Below, one piece after another: positions 6,168 to 9,409 of a stretch of 9,409 nt of DNA. Position 1 is the stretch's first letter; each line of letters starts with the position of its first letter. Origin of the DNA: an uncultured Lachnospiraceae bacterium. Its GTDB lineage: Bacteria > Bacillota > Clostridia > Lachnospirales > Lachnospiraceae. The stretch covers positions 1-9,409 of the forward strand of contig CAJUQY010000069.1 of assembly GCA_910588815.1 (NCBI GenBank), given 5' to 3'. Made by a program: the position numbers and the translations under genes. The notes under the pieces are model-generated. The model made no database searches, was not told the DNA's origin, and was given only the letters and a program-made list of their open reading frames with translations.

Positions 6168-7541
6168 ATGAAAAAAGTAAAGAAATGGGCTGCCCTTGGA
6201 CTTGCGGCAGTAATGACGCTTTCCCTTGCGGCATGCGGTGGAAAGAGCGACAATGCAGGCAGCGGCGCAGACAATGCGCAGACAAATGAGGCGGCAGCGG
6301 CACCCGAAGAGGCATCCCGGAATGATGAGGCCGGACAGGAAGCGCCAGCGGACAATGCGGGCGGAGAAAAGGTAAAAATCAATATGGCTGTCTGGAACGG
6401 AACCTGGGGCGAGGATCTGAACAAGTTTATGGTGGATTTCAACAGTAAAAATCCGGATATAGAGTTGGATGTACAGATGCAGACAGGTGACTATTCTGAT
6501 TTCCTTGGAGCCAAAGTTGCGGCAAATGACCTGCCGGATGTCTATATTCTGACGCCTTACACGCAGGTTCAGGCATTTGCCGAGGCTGGAAGGCTGATGG
6601 ATCTTTCCGGCGAATCCTTTGTGGACCGGGTATATCCGGCAGCGCTGGATGCGGGGAAAGGTAAGGACGGAAAAATTTACGCCTATCCGGCAAACTATGA
6701 GTACCTTGGGGTTTTCTATAACAAAGCCCTGTTTGAGCAGGCGGGAATCGAAACGCTTCCCACCACGAGAGAAGAATTTGAGGCAGTCTGTGCACAGCTG
6801 GAAGGCGCGGGAATTCAGCCCATAGCTCCTACGTACAAGCATTCCTGGACATTGAAGCATTTGTTCAGCACGCTGCTCACTCCTTTCGTGCAGGACGATA
6901 TTCCAGGATTTGTGGCATCTTTGAATTCCGGCCAGGGCACTTTTGATGTGGAAGGTATTGATGAGGTATTCCAGTTTGCGGATATTATGAAAAAATATTC
7001 CGGCAGCAACATGATGGATCAGGATTCCACGTCCGGCTTTAATGCGCTGGCAAACGGACAGGCGGCTATGCTCGTATCCGGTGAATTCAGTCTTTCCACG
7101 GTTGCGGCCATGGATCCGGTACCTGAGATCGGCTGTTTCGCAGTTCCCGTGGCATCGGACGCATCCCTGAATAAGCTGGCGGTGGATGTGGGGATCTGCT
7201 ATGTGATCAATGCCAACACGGCTCATCCCGAGGAGTGCAAGAGGCTGCTCGATTATATGAGTAACCCGGACGAAGAGGGCGGTTATATTGAGATCGTGGC
7301 ATGCGAGCTTGGAGACGCGCCTCCGGCAATGCCTTACAGCGGCGGGGCACCAAGTGCGGCAATGGATGATTACACCGCTTACTGTGACGCGGGAAACACG
7401 GTTCCCTGGGTATATCAGCAGTATGCAAATGGTTTTGATGTTACATCAGGCGATATTTTCCAGGGCTATATGGCCGGGGCAAAGGATCAGGCGACGGTGA
7501 TTCAGGAGATGAATGAGAGTTATCTGAACTTTATAGAATAG
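6168..7541 (+). CDS. ABC sugar transporter substrate-binding lipoprotein (CUT1 type)
   Basis: The 457-residue precursor has a lysine-rich N-terminus, a hydrophobic segment (about 8-22) and the lipobox LAAC with Cys23, so it should be a membrane-anchored lipoprotein outside the cell. Residues 24 to about 68 are a low-complexity Ala/Asn/Glu/Asp linker. The mature part follows the family-1 extracellular solute-binding fold: VWNGTWGEDLNKFMVDFNSK near the start, the DLPDVYI segment, YEYLGVFYNKALFEQAGI in the hinge region, and an NGQAAML strand. Tandem permease genes downstream confirm a carbohydrate importer of the CUT1 (Msm/Ugp-like) type. The ligand is unknown but probably an oligosaccharide, given the intracellular glycosidase in the operon. 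GGAGG (6157-6161) lies 6 bases before the ATG. Confidence 0.93.
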   Translation: MKKVKKWAALGLAAVMTLSLAACGGKSDNAGSGADNAQTNEAAAAPEEASRNDEAGQEAPADNAGGEKVKINMAVWNGTWGEDLNKFMVDFNSKNPDIELDVQMQTGDYSDFLGAKVAANDLPDVYILTPYTQVQAFAEAGRLMDLSGESFVDRVYPAALDAGKGKDGKIYAYPANYEYLGVFYNKALFEQAGIETLPTTREEFEAVCAQLEGAGIQPIAPTYKHSWTLKHLFSTLLTPFVQDDIPGFVASLNSGQGTFDVEGIDEVFQFADIMKKYSGSNMMDQDSTSGFNALANGQAAMLVSGEFSLSTVAAMDPVPEIGCFAVPVASDASLNKLAVDVGICYVINANTAHPEECKRLLDYMSNPDEEGGYIEIVACELGDAPPAMPYSGGAPSAAMDDYTAYCDAGNTVPWVYQQYANGFDVTSGDIFQGYMAGAKDQATVIQEMNESYLNFIE

Positions 7542-7562
7542 TTATTCGCAGAAATATCCATA

Positions 7563-7616
7563 CGGCGGTGCCCGGGAGGCCGCGCTGCAGATTATTAGTT
7601 GTTTCCCGGCCCGCCG
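7563..7616 (+). promoter_or_regulatory. Strong G+C-rich hairpin between binding protein and first permease
   Basis: CGGCGG (7563-7568) pairs with CCGCCG (7611-7616), and CCGGGA (7572-7577) pairs with TCCCGG (7604-7609), separated by a small internal loop (TGC against C), with a 26-base loop. It begins 21 bases after the binding-protein stop. The following bases (ATTTGTAATTGT) contain no clean T-run, so full termination is doubtful. A 3'-protecting or partly terminating stem that keeps permease levels below binding-protein levels is the likely role, as known for other ABC importer operons such as malE-malF. Confidence 0.6.
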
Positions 7617-7648
7617 ATTTGTAATTGTCCCGCAAACTTTGGACTTTA

Positions 7649-7664
7649 CCAGGATACCTGGAGG
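7649..7664 (+). promoter_or_regulatory. Small hairpin covering the permease ribosome-binding site
   Basis: CCAGG (7649-7653) and CCTGG (7657-7661) can form a five-base-pair stem with a three-base loop. The right arm takes up the first two bases of the GGAGG (7660-7664) that serves the ATG at 7671. Such a small stem would only mildly reduce initiation. Confidence 0.3.
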
Positions 7665-7670
7665 TGAAAT

Positions 7671-8555
7671 ATGTCGATTTTATACAGAAAAAACCGTAAA
7701 TTCTATTATCTGCTGATTGTTCCGGCCTTGGTTTTGTATGCGGGGGCTTTGCTGATTCCGCTTCTGGGAGGAACGATCCCCTATTCTTTCCTGAACTGGA
7801 ATCTGATGAGCGGGAAAAAGAGCGTGGCGGGTTTTAGTAACTATGTAAAGCTCATCTCGGATTCCGGATTCTGGATGGCTTTTTGGTTTAATATCAAGCT
7901 TGGTGTATTGACGATTATAGGCAGCAATCTGGCCGGATTTGTGCTTGCCTACTTTCTGAACAAGGAAATAAAGGCAAAGGGGCTGATACGTTCCCTTTTC
8001 TTTATACCGAATATTATATCCGCTGTTTTGGTGGCATTTATCTGGACCTTTATCTTTTCCCAGATTCTTCCCAATATCGCACAGCTGATGGACTGGGAAT
8101 GGCTGGGATCCATCAGCTGGTTCGGGACGCCGCAGATGGCGGCCTTTACCATAGTTGTGGTTTCCATCTGGCAGCAGATCGGCTTTCTGATGATGATTTA
8201 TACGGCGGGACTGCAGACCATACCCACGGATCTCATAGAGGCGGGAAAAATTGACGGATGCACCGGGTTTAAGCTGATCCGTTACATTCAGCTTCCACTT
8301 CTGATGCCCACGATTACCATCAACCTTTTCGTGTCCATTTCCGGAGCGTTCAAAGCTTTTGACGTGCCAAACGCAATGACGGCGGGAGGCCCTTACGGGT
8401 CCACGATGCCGGTTGCCATGGATATCTATAAGGAAGCTTTCGGCAAGTACAACATGGGCTATGGAGCCGCAAAGTCAGTGGTCCTGTTTCTGATTGTCGC
8501 CGCAGTCACCTTGATTCAGCTTCATATCACAAGGAAGAAGGAGGTGGAATACTGA
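7671..8555 (+). CDS. ABC sugar transporter permease, MalF/UgpA-like
   Basis: This 294-residue integral membrane protein has about six hydrophobic segments (roughly 12-32, 70-95, 108-130, 157-178, 213-232 and 266-285). It carries the EAA loop of CUT1 permeases at 190-213 (EAGKIDGCTGFKLIRYIQLP), the contact site for the transport ATPase. TAGGPYGSTMP (237-247) is the usual MalF/UgpA-type segment before the last transmembrane helix. Length is normal for Firmicute members of the family. GGAGG (7660-7664) precedes the ATG by 6 bases. The stop overlaps the next permease start (TGATG), so the two subunits are coupled. It would pair with the following gene to form the membrane channel. No ATPase gene is in the window. 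Confidence 0.93.
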   Translation: MSILYRKNRKFYYLLIVPALVLYAGALLIPLLGGTIPYSFLNWNLMSGKKSVAGFSNYVKLISDSGFWMAFWFNIKLGVLTIIGSNLAGFVLAYFLNKEIKAKGLIRSLFFIPNIISAVLVAFIWTFIFSQILPNIAQLMDWEWLGSISWFGTPQMAAFTIVVVSIWQQIGFLMMIYTAGLQTIPTDLIEAGKIDGCTGFKLIRYIQLPLLMPTITINLFVSISGAFKAFDVPNAMTAGGPYGSTMPVAMDIYKEAFGKYNMGYGAAKSVVLFLIVAAVTLIQLHITRKKEVEY

Positions 8556-9376
8556 TGAAGACATATGAAAGAAAACATGCAGGAGAAATGGCCATAACGG
8601 TAATCATGCTGGTGCTCGGCATCCTGTTTGTCATGCCAATCCTCCTCCTTACAATGAACAGCTTTAAGCCATACGGGGATATGATCAAGAACTTAGTGGC
8701 TCTTCCTGTCAATTTTACTCTGGAGAATTATACGACTGCGATCCGCAGAATGGATTTTTACAGAGTGTTTTTAAATTCTGCGCTGGTGACAGGGGGGACG
8801 GTGTTCCTGGGAGTCATGATAAGTTTTTTCGCCGCATATGGGATTTCCCACATTGAGTCAAAGGACGGAAAATACTGGTATCTTCTTTTTACACTGGGCC
8901 AGATCGTCCCCTTCCACACGATCATGATTGCGTTTCAGGTCATGACCACAAAATTTCACATGAACAATAAGTTATCGGTTCTGGTTTGTCTGTACTGTGG
9001 TTTTCACTGCGCGTTCGGTATTTTTACTTATGTGGGATTTTTGAAGTCGATTCCAAAGGAGCTGGAGGAAGCAGCCTTCATTGACGGTTGCGGCGTGTTC
9101 CGTACCATGCTCCAGGTTATTTTTCCCCTGGTAAAGCCTACCAGTATCACAATAGGCGTTCTGTTCTTTTTGTGGACATGGAATGATTTCCTGATGCCGA
9201 GCCTTATGATCGGTGAAAGCGAGAAGAGAACGCTGACCGTCATGATTTACATGTTTAAGAGTAATGCGAGTTCGGAGTGGAATCTGCTGATCGCCGCACT
9301 TGTGCTTTCCATTATTCCCATAGTGGTGCTGTATATTCTGGCACAGAAATATATTACTAGTACAACAATGCATTAA
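8555..9376 (+). CDS. ABC sugar transporter permease, MalG/UgpE-like
   Basis: This 273-residue membrane protein has hydrophobic segments at about 12-32, 71-95, 108-130, 140-160, 197-218 and 244-264. The EAA motif EEAAFIDGCGVFRTMLQVIFP is at 171-191, and FLWTWNDFLMP (205-215) is typical of MalG/UgpE-type permeases. The C-terminus ends KYITSTTMH. From memory most relatives continue a few residues with a Gly/Ala-rich tail, so the end is slightly short but not clearly truncated. ATG 8555 overlaps the upstream stop as TGATG, with GGAGG (8540-8544) 10 bases upstream. It forms the second half of the heterodimeric permease. Only 33 bases remain after its stop, A+T-rich and without a terminator, so the operon may continue outside the window. 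Confidence 0.93.
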   Translation: MKTYERKHAGEMAITVIMLVLGILFVMPILLLTMNSFKPYGDMIKNLVALPVNFTLENYTTAIRRMDFYRVFLNSALVTGGTVFLGVMISFFAAYGISHIESKDGKYWYLLFTLGQIVPFHTIMIAFQVMTTKFHMNNKLSVLVCLYCGFHCAFGIFTYVGFLKSIPKELEEAAFIDGCGVFRTMLQVIFPLVKPTSITIGVLFFLWTWNDFLMPSLMIGESEKRTLTVMIYMFKSNASSEWNLLIAALVLSIIPIVVLYILAQKYITSTTMH

Positions 9377-9409
9377 TTTATAAGTAATGTTTCTATAGAA
9401 AAATATTCC

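Noticed and set aside
5994..7226. Long minus-strand open frame of 410 codons opposite the binding-protein gene
   Set aside because: The opposite strand encodes a clear lipoprotein with lipobox, ribosome site and permease neighbours. The minus frame shows no recognisable domain and is a by-product of codon bias.
7563..7620. G+C-rich hairpin as a true operon-ending terminator
   Set aside because: No continuous T-tract follows, the gap has no evident new promoter, and the permeases belong functionally with the binding protein.
1..9409. CRISPR arrays, insertion sequences, tRNA or rRNA genes, phage genes
   Set aside because: No regular repeat-spacer pattern, transposase, tRNA-like fold or phage protein was seen on either strand.

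Overview
The window looks like chromosomal DNA from a gut-type anaerobic Firmicute, most likely a Lachnospiraceae or related Clostridia member. This is inferred from roughly balanced base composition, strong GGAGG ribosome-binding sites, tightly packed genes, a lipoprotein sugar-binding protein with two permeases but no ATPase gene nearby, and the protein families themselves. No phage, insertion sequence, CRISPR, tRNA or rRNA was seen.

Layout. Positions 1-202 hold no convincing gene but contain a terminator-like hairpin. Positions 203-463 are the decayed 3' end of a UPF0597/serine-dehydratase-alpha-like gene that has lost its N-terminal part and an internal block; its terminator follows at 498-529. 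A GntR/HutC-type repressor gene lies on the minus strand (579-1337). It is divergent from a seven-gene plus-strand operon that fills the rest of the window. The 200-base divergent region has a good gntR promoter, a likely operon promoter, and inverted repeats that are candidate operators.

The operon order is: GH28-like intracellular beta-helix glycosidase, seven-bladed propeller lactonase, short-chain dehydrogenase, RspA/mannonate-type enolase-superfamily dehydratase, ABC substrate-binding lipoprotein, and two permeases. The first four genes overlap or nearly touch at their stop/start codons. The binding protein is set apart on both sides by non-coding gaps rich in hairpins without good T-tracts, a pattern that often raises binding-protein levels relative to permeases.

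How the genes may work together (inference): a glycoside or oligosaccharide is imported by the CUT1-type transporter using an ATPase encoded elsewhere. It is cleaved in the cytoplasm by the GH28-like enzyme. The released sugar is oxidised at C1 by the dehydrogenase, the lactone is opened by the lactonase, and the aldonate is dehydrated to a 2-keto-3-deoxy acid. This would be a non-phosphorylating oxidative sugar route. Kinase and aldolase steps are not in the window. The true substrate is unknown; the GH28-like enzyme keeps the catalytic aspartates but has lost the His and Arg typical of polygalacturonases, so it is probably not homogalacturonan.
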